Below are positions 15,057 through 23,063 of a stretch of DNA of 64,000 bases, one piece after another. The first letter of the stretch is position 1. Every line of letters begins with the position of its first letter. The stretch is taken from the NCBI RefSeq assembly GCF_020711235.1, contig NZ_JAJFAV010000001.1:62001-126000 (forward strand). Direction: 5' to 3'. A program made the translations under genes and the position numbers. Source of the DNA: Hymenobacter sp. 15J16-1T3B. Its GTDB lineage: Bacteria; Bacteroidota; Bacteroidia; Cytophagales; Hymenobacteraceae. The notes beneath the pieces are model-generated. The model searched no databases, was not told the DNA's origin, and was given only the letters and a program-made list of their open reading frames with translations.

Positions 15057-17462
15057 TTAGTTGCGCAGCGGCTTGCCGGTGGTCAGAATGCTCTGGATAC
15101 GCTCCAGCGTTTTCCGTTCGCCGCAGAGGCTGAGGAAGGCTTCGCGCTCCAAATCCAGCAGGTACTGCTCCGATACTTCCGTGGGGGCCGACAGGTCTCC
15201 GCCGCACATGATGTAGGCCAGCTTGTTGGCAATTTTCAGGTCGTGGTCGGAGATGTAGTTGCCCACGCGCATGGCGTGCACGCCGGTCATGAACATGCCC
15301 AGGGCGCCCTTGCCGTGCACCTTGACGTTGGTTTTCTGCGTCGGCATGGTGTAGCCGTCCTCGGCCAGCTCGATGGCAGCGGCTTTGGCTTGGGCGATGA
15401 CGCGGTTGCTGTTGACCACCACTTCGTCGCCGCGGCGCAGGAAGCCCAGGTCGTAGGCTTCGTGGGCCGAGGTCGAGACTTTGGCCATGGCAATGGTCAT
15501 GAAGGCGTTGCGCAGCAGGTTGTATTCCGGCTCGCCCTCTTCGTACTTGGCGGCGGTGCGCAAAGTCATTTCCTTGGAGCCGCCGCCGCCCGGAATCAGG
15601 CCCACGCCGAACTCCACGAGGCCGATGTAGCTTTCAGCCGCCGCTACTACTTTGTCGCAGTGCAGGTTCAGCTCGCAGCCGCCGCCCAGCGTGAGGCCGT
15701 GCGGGGCGCCTACTACCGGGATGGAGCTGTAGCGCATGCGCATCATGGCCTGCTGGAACTGCGCAATCATCATGTTCAGCTCGTCGTAGTCCTGCTCCAG
15801 CGCGAACATGTAGACCAGACCCAGGTTGGCGCCGGCCGAGAAGTTCGGCGCGTCGTTGCCCACCACGAGGCCGCGGAAGTCCTTTTCGGCCAGCTCCACG
15901 CCTTTCAGCAGGCCCTGGATGACGTCGGAACCCAGCGCGTTCATCTTCGAGTGGAACTCCACGTTCAGGATACCGTCGCCAAGGTCGATGACGGACGCGC
16001 CCGAGTTTTTCCACACCACCTTGCCCGAAGCGCGCAGGTTGTCGAGGATGACGAAGTTTTCGACGCCCGGAATGGCTTTGTAGCCTTTAGTTTCGATGTC
16101 ATAGAACTTCTTCACGCCGCCTTCCACTTTGTAGAAGGAGGTGTTGCCGGCGGCCAGCATTTCCTGCACCCAGGGGGCCACGGTCTTGCCCTCGGCCTGC
16201 GCCAGCTCCAGCCCTTTCTGCACGCCCAGCGCATCCCAGGTCTCAAACGGGCCCATTTCCCAGCCGAAGCCGGCGCGCAGGGCGTCGTCGATTTTGTAGA
16301 GCGCGTCGGTGATTTCCGGAATGCGGTTCGACACGTAGGCGAACAGCCCGGCGAAGGTCTTGCGGTAGAAGTCACCGGCTTTGTCTTTGCCGGCCACCAG
16401 CACCTTGAAACGGTCGGCCAGCTTCTCGATGGGCTTGGTCGTCTCCAGCGTGGCGAATTTTACCTTCTGGCTGGGCTTGTACTCCAGCGTCGAGAGGTCC
16501 AGCGCCTGGATTTCCGACTTGCCGCCCTCGCCCTTCACCTTCTTGTAGAAGCCTTGGCCGGTTTTGTCGCCCAGCCACTTGTTCTCGCCCATCTTCTTGA
16601 GGAACTCGGGCAGCTGGAAGGCGTCCCGGGCTTCGTCGTTGGGCAGGTTCTGGGCCAGGCCGTTGGCCACGTTCATCAGCGTATCGAGGCCCACCACGTC
16701 GGAGGTGCGGAAGGTGGCCGACTTGGCGTGGCCGATAACCGGGCCGGTCAGCTTGTCGACTTCCTCCACCGTCATGCCGAGTTTCTGCATCACCTGCAGC
16801 ACGTCCATGATGGCAAACACGCCCACGCGGTTGGCAATGAAAGCCGGCGTGTCCTTGGCCAGCACGGTGGTCTTGCCCAGGTACAGGTCGCCGTAGTGCA
16901 TCAGGAAATCCACCACCGAGGGGTCCGTGTCCGGTGTCGGGATGATTTCCAGCAGCTTCAGGTAGCGCGGCGGGTTGAAGAAGTGCGTGCCGCAGAAGTA
17001 TTTCTTAAAGTCCTCAGAGCGGCCTTCCGTCATCAAATGAATCGGAATGCCGCTGGTGTTGGAGGTGATGAGCGTGCCGGGCTTGCGGTACTGCTCCACC
17101 CGCTCAAACAGGCTCTTCTTGATGTCGAGCCGCTCCACCACTACCTCGATGGTCCAGTCGCATGAGGCAATGTCCTTGAGGTTGTCGTCGAAGTTGCCGG
17201 TTTTGATGCGGCTTACATCGGCCTTGCGGTACAGGGGCGAAGGGTTGGCCTTCACCGCCGCGTCGAGCGAGGCGTTGACGATGCGGTTCTTGACGGCCGG
17301 CGAATCCAGCTTCAGGCCTTTGGCTTCTTCCGCGGGCAGCAGCTCCTTCGGCGCGATGTCGAGCAGCAGCACCTGAACCCCGATGTTGGCGAAGTGAGCC
17401 GCAATGCGCGAGCCCATTACCCCGGAGCCCAGGACCGCGACTTTCTTAATGGTGCGATTCAT
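15057..17462 (-). CDS. 3-hydroxyacyl-CoA dehydrogenase/enoyl-CoA hydratase, FadN-type
   Basis: 801 residues. The dehydrogenase half comes first: NAD motif GSGVMGSRIA (residues 12-21), catalytic region GTHFFNPPRYLKLLEIIPTP, then the C-terminal dehydrogenase domain. The enoyl-CoA hydratase/isomerase fold is at the C-terminus (oxyanion motif GLTLGGGCELNLHCD, and LVEFGVGLIPGGGGSKEM). This order is that of Bacillus FadN and is opposite to E. coli FadB. The protein carries out hydration and oxidation, steps 2 and 3 of beta-oxidation, in the cytoplasm. It is 94 bp downstream of marR and probably cotranscribed with it. Confidence 0.94.
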   Translation of the reverse strand: MNRTIKKVAVLGSGVMGSRIAAHFANIGVQVLLLDIAPKELLPAEEAKGLKLDSPAVKNRIVNASLDAAVKANPSPLYRKADVSRIKTGNFDDNLKDIASCDWTIEVVVERLDIKKSLFERVEQYRKPGTLITSNTSGIPIHLMTEGRSEDFKKYFCGTHFFNPPRYLKLLEIIPTPDTDPSVVDFLMHYGDLYLGKTTVLAKDTPAFIANRVGVFAIMDVLQVMQKLGMTVEEVDKLTGPVIGHAKSATFRTSDVVGLDTLMNVANGLAQNLPNDEARDAFQLPEFLKKMGENKWLGDKTGQGFYKKVKGEGGKSEIQALDLSTLEYKPSQKVKFATLETTKPIEKLADRFKVLVAGKDKAGDFYRKTFAGLFAYVSNRIPEITDALYKIDDALRAGFGWEMGPFETWDALGVQKGLELAQAEGKTVAPWVQEMLAAGNTSFYKVEGGVKKFYDIETKGYKAIPGVENFVILDNLRASGKVVWKNSGASVIDLGDGILNVEFHSKMNALGSDVIQGLLKGVELAEKDFRGLVVGNDAPNFSAGANLGLVYMFALEQDYDELNMMIAQFQQAMMRMRYSSIPVVGAPHGLTLGGGCELNLHCDKVVAAAESYIGLVEFGVGLIPGGGGSKEMTLRTAAKYEEGEPEYNLLRNAFMTIAMAKVSTSAHEAYDLGFLRRGDEVVVNSNRVIAQAKAAAIELAEDGYTMPTQKTNVKVHGKGALGMFMTGVHAMRVGNYISDHDLKIANKLAYIMCGGDLSAPTEVSEQYLLDLEREAFLSLCGERKTLERIQSILTTGKPLRN

Positions 17463-17556
17463 TCTCTGGAAAAGTGAATGAGTGGGAATGGTTGGAAATC
17501 AGTAACCGAGCCGCCGAGCACGTGGGTAAAACTTACCCCGCCCCCGGCGCCTCGGC

Positions 17557-18030
17557 TTATTTATTTACCGGCTTCAGCGGTTTCACCTTGAAGCCCTCGA
17601 AAATGCTCTTGCTGTCAATCAGCCCGTTGATCTGCCCGACGACGCGGAAAAACACCTCCAGTTGGTCGGCGGATACTTTCTCCCGAATCTTCTGGTTGAA
17701 CTGCCGCACCGTTTGCCGCGACACCTCCTTTTTCTTCAGCCCTTCTTCGGTCAGGAAGATGCGCACCGAGCGTTTGTCCTGCTGGTCGGCCTGCTTGTAG
17801 ATCAAGCCCTTCTCCTCCATGGAGCGCAGAATGCGCGTGAGCGAGCGGGTTTCCAAGCCCAGCAGCGGCGCGATTTTGGTCGCGGGCGTGCCGTTTTCCT
17901 GGTCGATGTTCAGCAGCACGAAGCCGATGCTGGTGGTGATGTCGTGCTTGGCGGCCTGCACATTGTACATGCGCGAAATGGCGTGCCAGGCCACTTTGAT
18001 GTTGTAGTCAACGGTTTCTTCGGGTCTCAT
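17557..18030 (-). CDS. MarR-family transcriptional regulator
   Basis: 157 residues. The winged helix-turn-helix lies at about 40-110: TSIGFVLLNIDQENGTPATKIAPLLGLETRSLTRILRSMEEKGLIYKQ then the wing DQQDKRSVRIFLTEEG. N- and C-terminal helices would form the dimer interface. MarR proteins are usually repressors released by small molecules; here the gene neighbours suggest an acyl-CoA or fatty-acid signal (inferred). A palindrome-like site at 18066-18083, similar to the sites before the acyl-CoA dehydrogenase gene, lies 36 bp upstream of its start. Confidence 0.92.
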   Translation of the reverse strand: MRPEETVDYNIKVAWHAISRMYNVQAAKHDITTSIGFVLLNIDQENGTPATKIAPLLGLETRSLTRILRSMEEKGLIYKQADQQDKRSVRIFLTEEGLKKKEVSRQTVRQFNQKIREKVSADQLEVFFRVVGQINGLIDSKSIFEGFKVKPLKPVNK

Positions 18031-18065
18031 CTCGGGGTCGATGTCCGGTAAACGTACGCAAATAT

Positions 18066-18083
18066 GTTATGCTTGCATACTAG
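18066..18083 (-). promoter_or_regulatory. Putative MarR-regulator operator upstream of marR
   Basis: GTTATGCTTGCATACTAG, with a perfect core TATGC-TT-GCATA. It is followed on the minus strand by a CATATTTG element close to the -7 consensus, so a bound regulator would block the marR promoter. Confidence 0.65.
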
Positions 18084-18246
18084 TTTACGAAAAAATTATC
18101 CGGGACGTTCCGACGCCTGAGTGATGAAGCACTTACCAATACATGCATAAGATAATTGAACCGGATAAAATATCAATCTGAACAAAGGCGCGCAGCCGTC
18201 ATAGAAAAGCGCAGTTCATCTTGCGGCTGAGATGCACCCACTAAGA

Positions 18247-18335
18247 AGAACGTCATGCTGAGCTTGTCGAAGCATCTCTACCGCTTTGTTGAATCGTGCG
18301 GTAGAGATGCTTCGACAAGCTCAGCATGACGTTCT
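18247..18335. repeat. Intergenic inverted-repeat element, perfect 37-bp arms (copy C)
   Basis: Arms 18247-18283 and 18299-18335 are perfect reverse complements (37 of 37) around a 15-nt loop. The outer end is AGAACGTCATGCTGAGCTTG. It is located just after the acyl-CoA synthetase stop. Confidence 0.9.
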
Positions 18336-18360
18336 AGTGGCTTTAAATCAACTCCTTGGC

Positions 18361-20145
18361 TTACCGCGGCGCGTCAGCGTTATAGAGGCTGTCGATGATT
18401 TGCTTGTTGTTCTCGCTGATGACTTTGCGCTTGACCTTCATGGTCGGAGTCATTTCGCCCGATTCCACGGTCCAGAGCTTGGGCAGGATGGCTTCCTTCT
18501 TCACCTGCTCCCACTGCGCGAAGCTCTGGTTGTACTTGGTCACCAGCTCGTGGTACATCTTCTTGACCTGCTCGTTTTTGATTAGCTCCTCGTTGGAGCC
18601 GTTGACGGGCACGTTGTTGCGCTTGCACCAGCCCTTGAGCTCGTCGAAGGCGGGCACCAGCAGCACGGCGGGGAATTTCTGCCCGTCGCCGACCACCATG
18701 GCCTGCTCGATGAGCGGGGACTCCTTGAGCTTGCCCTCGATAACCTGCGGGGCCACGTACTTGCCGCCGGAGGTCTTGAACATCTCCTTTTTGCGGTCCG
18801 TGATTTTGAGGAAGCGGCCGTTGACAAACTCCCCGATGTCGCCGGTGTGGAACCAGCCCTCGGCGTCTATGGCTTCCTTGGTCAGGTCGGGCTTGTTGTA
18901 GTAGCCCTTCATCACGGAGGCCGAGCGGGTCAGGATTTCGCCGTCGGCGGCAATCTTCACCTCCATGTTGTCGATGAGCGGGCCCACGGTGCCGATGAGG
19001 TTATTCTCCGGCTCGAAACCGCCCACGGCGATAACCGGTGAGGTTTCCGTCAGGCCATAGCCTTCCATCACGCGGATGCCGGCGGCCCAGAACACCCGGG
19101 CCAAGCGCGGCTGCAGTGCCCCGCCCCCCGACACGATAACGCGGATGTTGCCACCCAGCGCCTCCTGCCACTTCGAGAAGATAAGCTTGCGGGCGAGGTT
19201 GAGTTGGGTGTTGTAGAAGAAGCCCTTATCCTGCTGCGTGTCGTACTCCAGGCCCAGGTTCAGGGCCCAGAAGAAGAGCTGCTTTTTCACGCCCGTTAGC
19301 TCGTGACCTTTCGCCACAATCTTGTCGTACACCTTTTCGAGCAGGCGCGGCACGGTGGTGAAGATGTTGGGGTGTACCTCGCGCAGGTTATCGGCAATGG
19401 TTTCCATGCTCTCGGCGTAGTAGATGCTCACGCCGTTGATCATGTAGAGGTAGGTTACCATGCGCTCGAAGATGTGGCAGAGCGGCAAGAAGCTCAGGGC
19501 CGAGTCGTCCTTGGTGACGGGCACGAAGGACTGCGAGCTGCGGCAGTTGCTCAGGATGTTGTCGTGGCTGAGCATCACGCCCTTGGGCGAGCCGGTGGTG
19601 CCGGAGGTGTAGATGAGCGTGAGCAGGTCGTCGGGCTGCACAGCGGCGCGCAGGGGCTCTAGGTCGGCCACGTTGCCCTTGCGGCCCAGTTCCAGCAGCT
19701 CGTCGAAGGGCCGGCCGCCGTTAATCTTGTCAAAAGTGAAGATGCAGCTGTCCGAAATATCCAGGTCGGCGGTGGCCTCTTTCACCTTGTCGTACAGCTC
19801 CTGATTGGCCACAAAAATGGCCTTTACGCCGGCGTCGGTGAAGATGTACTTGTAGTCTTCGGTGGTGATGGTAGGGTACATGGGCACCGTCACGGCCCCG
19901 AGCTGGGAGATGCCAAAGTCGGCGTACAGCCATTCGGGACGGTTCATCGAGATGATGGCCACCTTGTCGTCCTTGCCGATACCGATTTGGCGCAGGCCCA
20001 GGCTGACGAGGTTCACGGAGTCGAGCACCTGCTGGGTGCTCCATTTTTGCCACTCGCCGTTGCGTTTGGCGGCGAGGCAGTCGGCCTTGGGTGCGGTGGC
20101 CAACTGGTAGGGCAGAATATCAAAAGCGCGGCTAGGAGCTTGCAT
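18361..20145 (-). CDS. Long-chain acyl-CoA synthetase (AMP-forming)
   Basis: 594 residues. ANL-superfamily motifs in order: P-loop LIYTSGTTGSPKGVMLSHDNI (near residue 185), GYGLTETSPVIAVG, the hinge GWFHTGDIGEFVNGRFLKITDRKKEMFKTSGGKYVAP, and the C-terminal MTPTMKVKRKVI. It activates fatty acids to acyl-CoA with ATP and CoA and feeds the beta-oxidation genes downstream. It precedes marR on the same strand, separated by 330 bp with a perfect hairpin repeat, so it is probably a separate transcript of the same regulon. Confidence 0.94.
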   Translation of the reverse strand: MQAPSRAFDILPYQLATAPKADCLAAKRNGEWQKWSTQQVLDSVNLVSLGLRQIGIGKDDKVAIISMNRPEWLYADFGISQLGAVTVPMYPTITTEDYKYIFTDAGVKAIFVANQELYDKVKEATADLDISDSCIFTFDKINGGRPFDELLELGRKGNVADLEPLRAAVQPDDLLTLIYTSGTTGSPKGVMLSHDNILSNCRSSQSFVPVTKDDSALSFLPLCHIFERMVTYLYMINGVSIYYAESMETIADNLREVHPNIFTTVPRLLEKVYDKIVAKGHELTGVKKQLFFWALNLGLEYDTQQDKGFFYNTQLNLARKLIFSKWQEALGGNIRVIVSGGGALQPRLARVFWAAGIRVMEGYGLTETSPVIAVGGFEPENNLIGTVGPLIDNMEVKIAADGEILTRSASVMKGYYNKPDLTKEAIDAEGWFHTGDIGEFVNGRFLKITDRKKEMFKTSGGKYVAPQVIEGKLKESPLIEQAMVVGDGQKFPAVLLVPAFDELKGWCKRNNVPVNGSNEELIKNEQVKKMYHELVTKYNQSFAQWEQVKKEAILPKLWTVESGEMTPTMKVKRKVISENNKQIIDSLYNADAPR

Positions 20146-20249
20146 GAGAAGCAGAATTCGGGAGGGAAAAGCAGGTGAAAGAAATGGATTTTTCGGCGCA
20201 AAGCCTATTAAGGCGCTTTAAGCCTCATACGTAGGGCGGGCTTTTTGAG

Positions 20250-20257
20250 TAGTTTTG
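20250..20257 (+). promoter_or_regulatory. -7 element TAGTTTTG upstream of the arginase-fold gene
   Basis: Matches TAnnTTTG 45 bp upstream of the ATG at 20302. No clear TTG at -33. Confidence 0.45.
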
Positions 20258-20301
20258 ACCTACGCCGCCGCGGGCACTTGCGCCGCGGCGACACCCTTGC
20301 T

Positions 20302-21444
20302 ATGAATCTGGCCCTGTTCTTCGACCCGCTCACCGACGATGTGCCCGCCGGCTCCGGTACGACGCTGGGCGCCCACGTCGCGCGCTTCGTGGATACCTTT
20401 CCCGACTGGCGCGGCGCCGATTTGGCCATCATCGGCCTGAACGAGTGGCGCGGCAGCGCCGGCGGCACGCCCGCCACCTCTGCCCCCGACGCCATTCGGC
20501 CGCGCTTCTACCAGCTGCAGCGTGGCACCGGCCCCTGCCGGCTGGTGGACCTGGGCAACCTGCGCAACGGCTTGACGCTGGAAGACACCTACCTGCGCCT
20601 GCGCGAAATCGTGGCGGCTCTGCTGGAGGAAAAGACGGTGCCCATCCTCTTGGGCGGCTCCCACGACCTCGACATCGGCCAGTTTCTAGCCTATGAAACC
20701 CTGGACCGGGCCGTGAGTTTGACTTGCATCGACGCGCGGGTGGACATGGTGGAGGAAGCGGGCGTGCCGGCCGAGGAAAGCCACCTGCGCCGCATCCTGA
20801 TGCACGAGCCGAACTTCCTCTTCAACTTCGGCCAGCTCGCCCACCAGCAGTACTTAGTGCCCACGAGCGTGCTGGCCGCGTTGGAAAAGCTGCACTTCGA
20901 GACCCTGCGCCTGGGCCAGATTCGCGACGACGTGCGCCAGGCCGAGCCCCTGCTGCGCCAGGCCGACCTGATCAGCTTTGACCTCGCGGCCCTGCGCTGG
21001 CCGGAGTTTCCGGGCTATTTGCCGGCTTCGCCCTTCGGCCTGACGGCCGAGGAAGCGGCCCAGCTGTGCTGGTACGCCGGCCACAACGACCAGCTCACCA
21101 GCATCGGCCTTTACGGCTACCGCCCCGACCACGACCTGCTGGGCTTGGCGGCTTCTACCGCCGCGACCATGCTGTGGTACTTCGTGGAGGGCTACTACCA
21201 CCGCCGCTACGAGACGGACTTTACCAGCCGGCGCTTCATTCGCTACGCGGTGGGGCTGCCCGGCAACCCGGCCAAGCTGGTATTTTACAAGGGCAAGCGC
21301 ACGGAAAAGTGGTGGATGGAAGTCGAGAGCATGGCCGACCATTCGGTGCGGCGCATCGTGCCCTGCAGCTACCAGGATTACCTGCGCGCCGCCCAGGGTG
21401 ACCTGCCCAACCGCTGGATTTTGACGCAGGCATTGTTGGGCTAA
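20302..21444 (+). CDS. Arginase/agmatinase/formimidoylglutamase-fold protein with altered metal site
   Basis: 380 residues from the ATG at 20302 (MNLALFFDPL); an upstream in-frame start would add 19 basic residues overlapping the promoter. The ureohydrolase fold is recognisable, but the metal motifs are changed: GGSHD replaces GGDHS, DARVD replaces DAHxD (His ligand to Arg), and SFDLAALRWPE replaces SFDxDxxDP (second Asp to Ala). Homologues in Bacteroidota are often labelled formimidoylglutamase. The missing ligands argue against a normal binuclear manganese centre, so the substrate, and even enzyme activity, is uncertain. The following cytochrome b5-like gene starts 24 bp after the stop. Confidence 0.8.
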   Translation: MNLALFFDPLTDDVPAGSGTTLGAHVARFVDTFPDWRGADLAIIGLNEWRGSAGGTPATSAPDAIRPRFYQLQRGTGPCRLVDLGNLRNGLTLEDTYLRLREIVAALLEEKTVPILLGGSHDLDIGQFLAYETLDRAVSLTCIDARVDMVEEAGVPAEESHLRRILMHEPNFLFNFGQLAHQQYLVPTSVLAALEKLHFETLRLGQIRDDVRQAEPLLRQADLISFDLAALRWPEFPGYLPASPFGLTAEEAAQLCWYAGHNDQLTSIGLYGYRPDHDLLGLAASTAATMLWYFVEGYYHRRYETDFTSRRFIRYAVGLPGNPAKLVFYKGKRTEKWWMEVESMADHSVRRIVPCSYQDYLRAAQGDLPNRWILTQALLG

Positions 21445-21468
21445 CCCAACCGAGCAGTAACGTTGACC

Positions 21469-21762
21469 ATGACCGAAGACTCGGGAATTCCGCACGAACC
21501 AAGTACCGCCGACGGGCAGCCGGTGGCGGCGCTGCCGGAGTACTCCAAGCACCAGTTGGCGCTGCGCAACGGGCAGGACCGCGACGAAATCTGGTTTGCC
21601 TACCGCGGGCTGATTTACGACGTGACCAAGTCGCGGCTGTGGCGCCGCGGCAACCACTACGAACACTGGGCCGGCCAAGACCTGACGGCCGAGCTGGAGC
21701 GCGACGCCCCGCACACCGTGAACGTACTCGATAAATTCTACGTCGTCGGCCGACTGAAATGA
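21469..21762 (+). CDS. Cytochrome b5-like heme-binding domain protein
   Basis: 97 residues from the ATG at 21469 (a TTG at 21463 is also in frame). After a flexible Pro/Ser/Ala-rich start, residues 25-97 form one cytochrome b5-type domain: YSKHQLALRNGQDRDEIWFAYRGLIYDVTKSRLWRRGNHYEHWAGQDLTAEL...APHTVNVLDKFYVVG. Candidate heme ligands are His66 or His63 and His82. There is no membrane segment, so it is a soluble electron carrier or heme sensor (inferred). The order suggests cotranscription with the arginase-fold gene. Confidence 0.82.
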   Translation: MTEDSGIPHEPSTADGQPVAALPEYSKHQLALRNGQDRDEIWFAYRGLIYDVTKSRLWRRGNHYEHWAGQDLTAELERDAPHTVNVLDKFYVVGRLK

Positions 21763-21769
21763 GTAGATA

Positions 21770-21840
21770 GGTTGATTAGGCACTCAGCCGTGCTTCGCCT
21801 GCCCCACCGGCCTACCTCGTTACCCAACTCCCTAATCACC
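21770..21840. repeat. Intergenic inverted repeat, second class (before murQ)
   Basis: GGTTGATTAGG (21770-21780) against CCTAATCACC (21831-21840), a 10-bp stem with one bulge, in the gap between the cytochrome b5-like gene and murQ. Confidence 0.35.
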
Positions 21841-21846
21841 CCACCC

Positions 21847-22653
21847 ATGAGCACTACCGAAAGCGCCTCGCTCTACGATAACCTCGAAACCCGGCCCACC
21901 GCCCAGCTGCTGGCGGACATGAACCAGCTCGACCAGACCGTGCCGCTGGCCGTGCAAAAAGCCCTGCCGCAGGTAGAGGCTCTGGTAGAAGCCACCGTAG
22001 CCCGCATGCGCGAGGGCGGCCGGCTGTTCTACATCGGGGCGGGCACCAGCGGCCGGCTGGGCATTCTGGATGCTTCCGAGTGTCCGCCCACGTTTGGGGT
22101 GCCGCAGGGCTTGGTAGTCGGGCTGATTGCGGGCGGCGACTCGGCCATCCGCAAGGCCGTAGAAAATGCCGAAGACGACGCCGAGCAAGCTTGGCGCGAC
22201 CTGCAAGCCCACAACATCAACGAGAAGGACGTGCTGGTGGGCATTGCCGCCTCGGGCCGCACGCCCTACGTCATCGGTGGGCTGGAGCAGGCCCGGCGGC
22301 AGGGGCTGACCACCGGCTGCATCGTGTGCAACGCCGGCTCCAAGGTGGCCGCTGCAGCGGAGTTTCCGGTGGAAGTGGTAACCGGCCCCGAGTTTGTGAC
22401 CGGCAGCACGCGCCTGAAGGCCGGCACCGCGCAGAAACTGGTACTCAACATGCTCACCACGGCCACCATGATCCGCCTGGGCCGAGTGAAGGGCAACAAG
22501 ATGGTGGACATGCAGCTCACCAACGCCAAGTTGGTGGACCGCGGGGAGCGGATGCTCATGGACGAGCTGGGCATCGAGCAGGACAAAGCCGCTGAGCTGC
22601 TGCAGCTGCACGGCTCGGTGCGGGCTGCCCTGGCGGCGCACCACGGGCACTAG
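21847..22653 (+). CDS. murQ: N-acetylmuramic acid 6-phosphate etherase MurQ
   Basis: 268 residues from the ATG at 21847. SIS-fold sugar-binding features: RLFYIGAGTSGRLGILDASECPPTFG (residues 57-82), catalytic region ENAEDDAEQAWRD, VGIAASGRTPYVIGGLEQA, and GSTRLKAGTAQKLVLNMLTTATMIRLGRVKGNKMVDM. The enzyme cleaves the lactyl ether of MurNAc-6-phosphate to GlcNAc-6-phosphate during cell-wall recycling. It is about 30 residues shorter than the E. coli enzyme at the C-terminus. The next small membrane-protein gene begins 12 bp after the stop. Confidence 0.95.
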   Translation: MSTTESASLYDNLETRPTAQLLADMNQLDQTVPLAVQKALPQVEALVEATVARMREGGRLFYIGAGTSGRLGILDASECPPTFGVPQGLVVGLIAGGDSAIRKAVENAEDDAEQAWRDLQAHNINEKDVLVGIAASGRTPYVIGGLEQARRQGLTTGCIVCNAGSKVAAAAEFPVEVVTGPEFVTGSTRLKAGTAQKLVLNMLTTATMIRLGRVKGNKMVDMQLTNAKLVDRGERMLMDELGIEQDKAAELLQLHGSVRAALAAHHGH

Positions 22654-22665
22654 CCGCTCCGGGTT

Positions 22666-22980
22666 GTGCTGGGCTTGGGTCCGACGGGTTTGGGCAGCAA
22701 GATCCTGCTGGCTTGCTTTGTGATGGCCGGCCTGTGGGCGGGCAGCATCCTCTATGGCATCAACGGCATTTACGGACAAGCGCCCACGCTGCCCGCGTGG
22801 TTCGTGGTGGGGTACGCTATCCTCTGGGTGACGCTTAGTCTATGGCTCGCGGCAGCGGGCGTGGTGGCCGAACGCCAGGGGCGAAAAGGCCTGGCGTTTG
22901 TGGCGTTGATGCTGGGAATATTCAGCCTGCTTGTAGCCGTAGCCTATGTGCAAGACTTGATAAAAAGCCGCCGGGCGTGA
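22666..22980 (+). CDS. Small integral membrane protein, three transmembrane segments
   Basis: 104 residues from a GTG start. Three hydrophobic segments at about 9-28 (LLACFVMAGLWAGSILYGI), 41-67 (FVVGYAILWVTLSLWLAAAGVVA) and 75-96 (LAFVALMLGIFSLLVAVAYV). No family recognised. It is 12 bp downstream of murQ and probably in the same transcript, but that does not define its role. Confidence 0.65.
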   Translation: MLGLGPTGLGSKILLACFVMAGLWAGSILYGINGIYGQAPTLPAWFVVGYAILWVTLSLWLAAAGVVAERQGRKGLAFVALMLGIFSLLVAVAYVQDLIKSRRA

Positions 22981-23063
22981 ACACCGCACCGGGCTGTATC
23001 GTTAGGGAAGACCAGCTTGCAGCCCACTCTGGTCACCTAACTTTTTGTTACTGCACCGGCCTC

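Larger units (their letters stand above)
18031..18360. other. 330-bp intergenic region between marR and acyl-CoA synthetase
   Basis: Contains the marR promoter region with operator (18066-18083), a weaker similar sequence AATACATGCATAA (18138-18150) and a perfect inverted-repeat element (18247-18335). No gene is seen. Confidence 0.7.

Noticed and set aside
15033-17165. 710-codon plus-strand frame opposite the FadN-type gene
   Set aside because: Mirror of the coding strand in a third-position-GC-rich gene; no recognisable protein features.
18247-18335. Could be a CRISPR repeat or tRNA-like structure
   Set aside because: Single inverted repeat with no direct-repeat/spacer series, no cas genes and no tRNA features.
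20250-20301. Start of the arginase-fold gene at 20245
   Set aside because: It would put the start codon upstream of or inside the promoter-like TAGTTTTG and add a basic extension; the ATG at 20302 is better.
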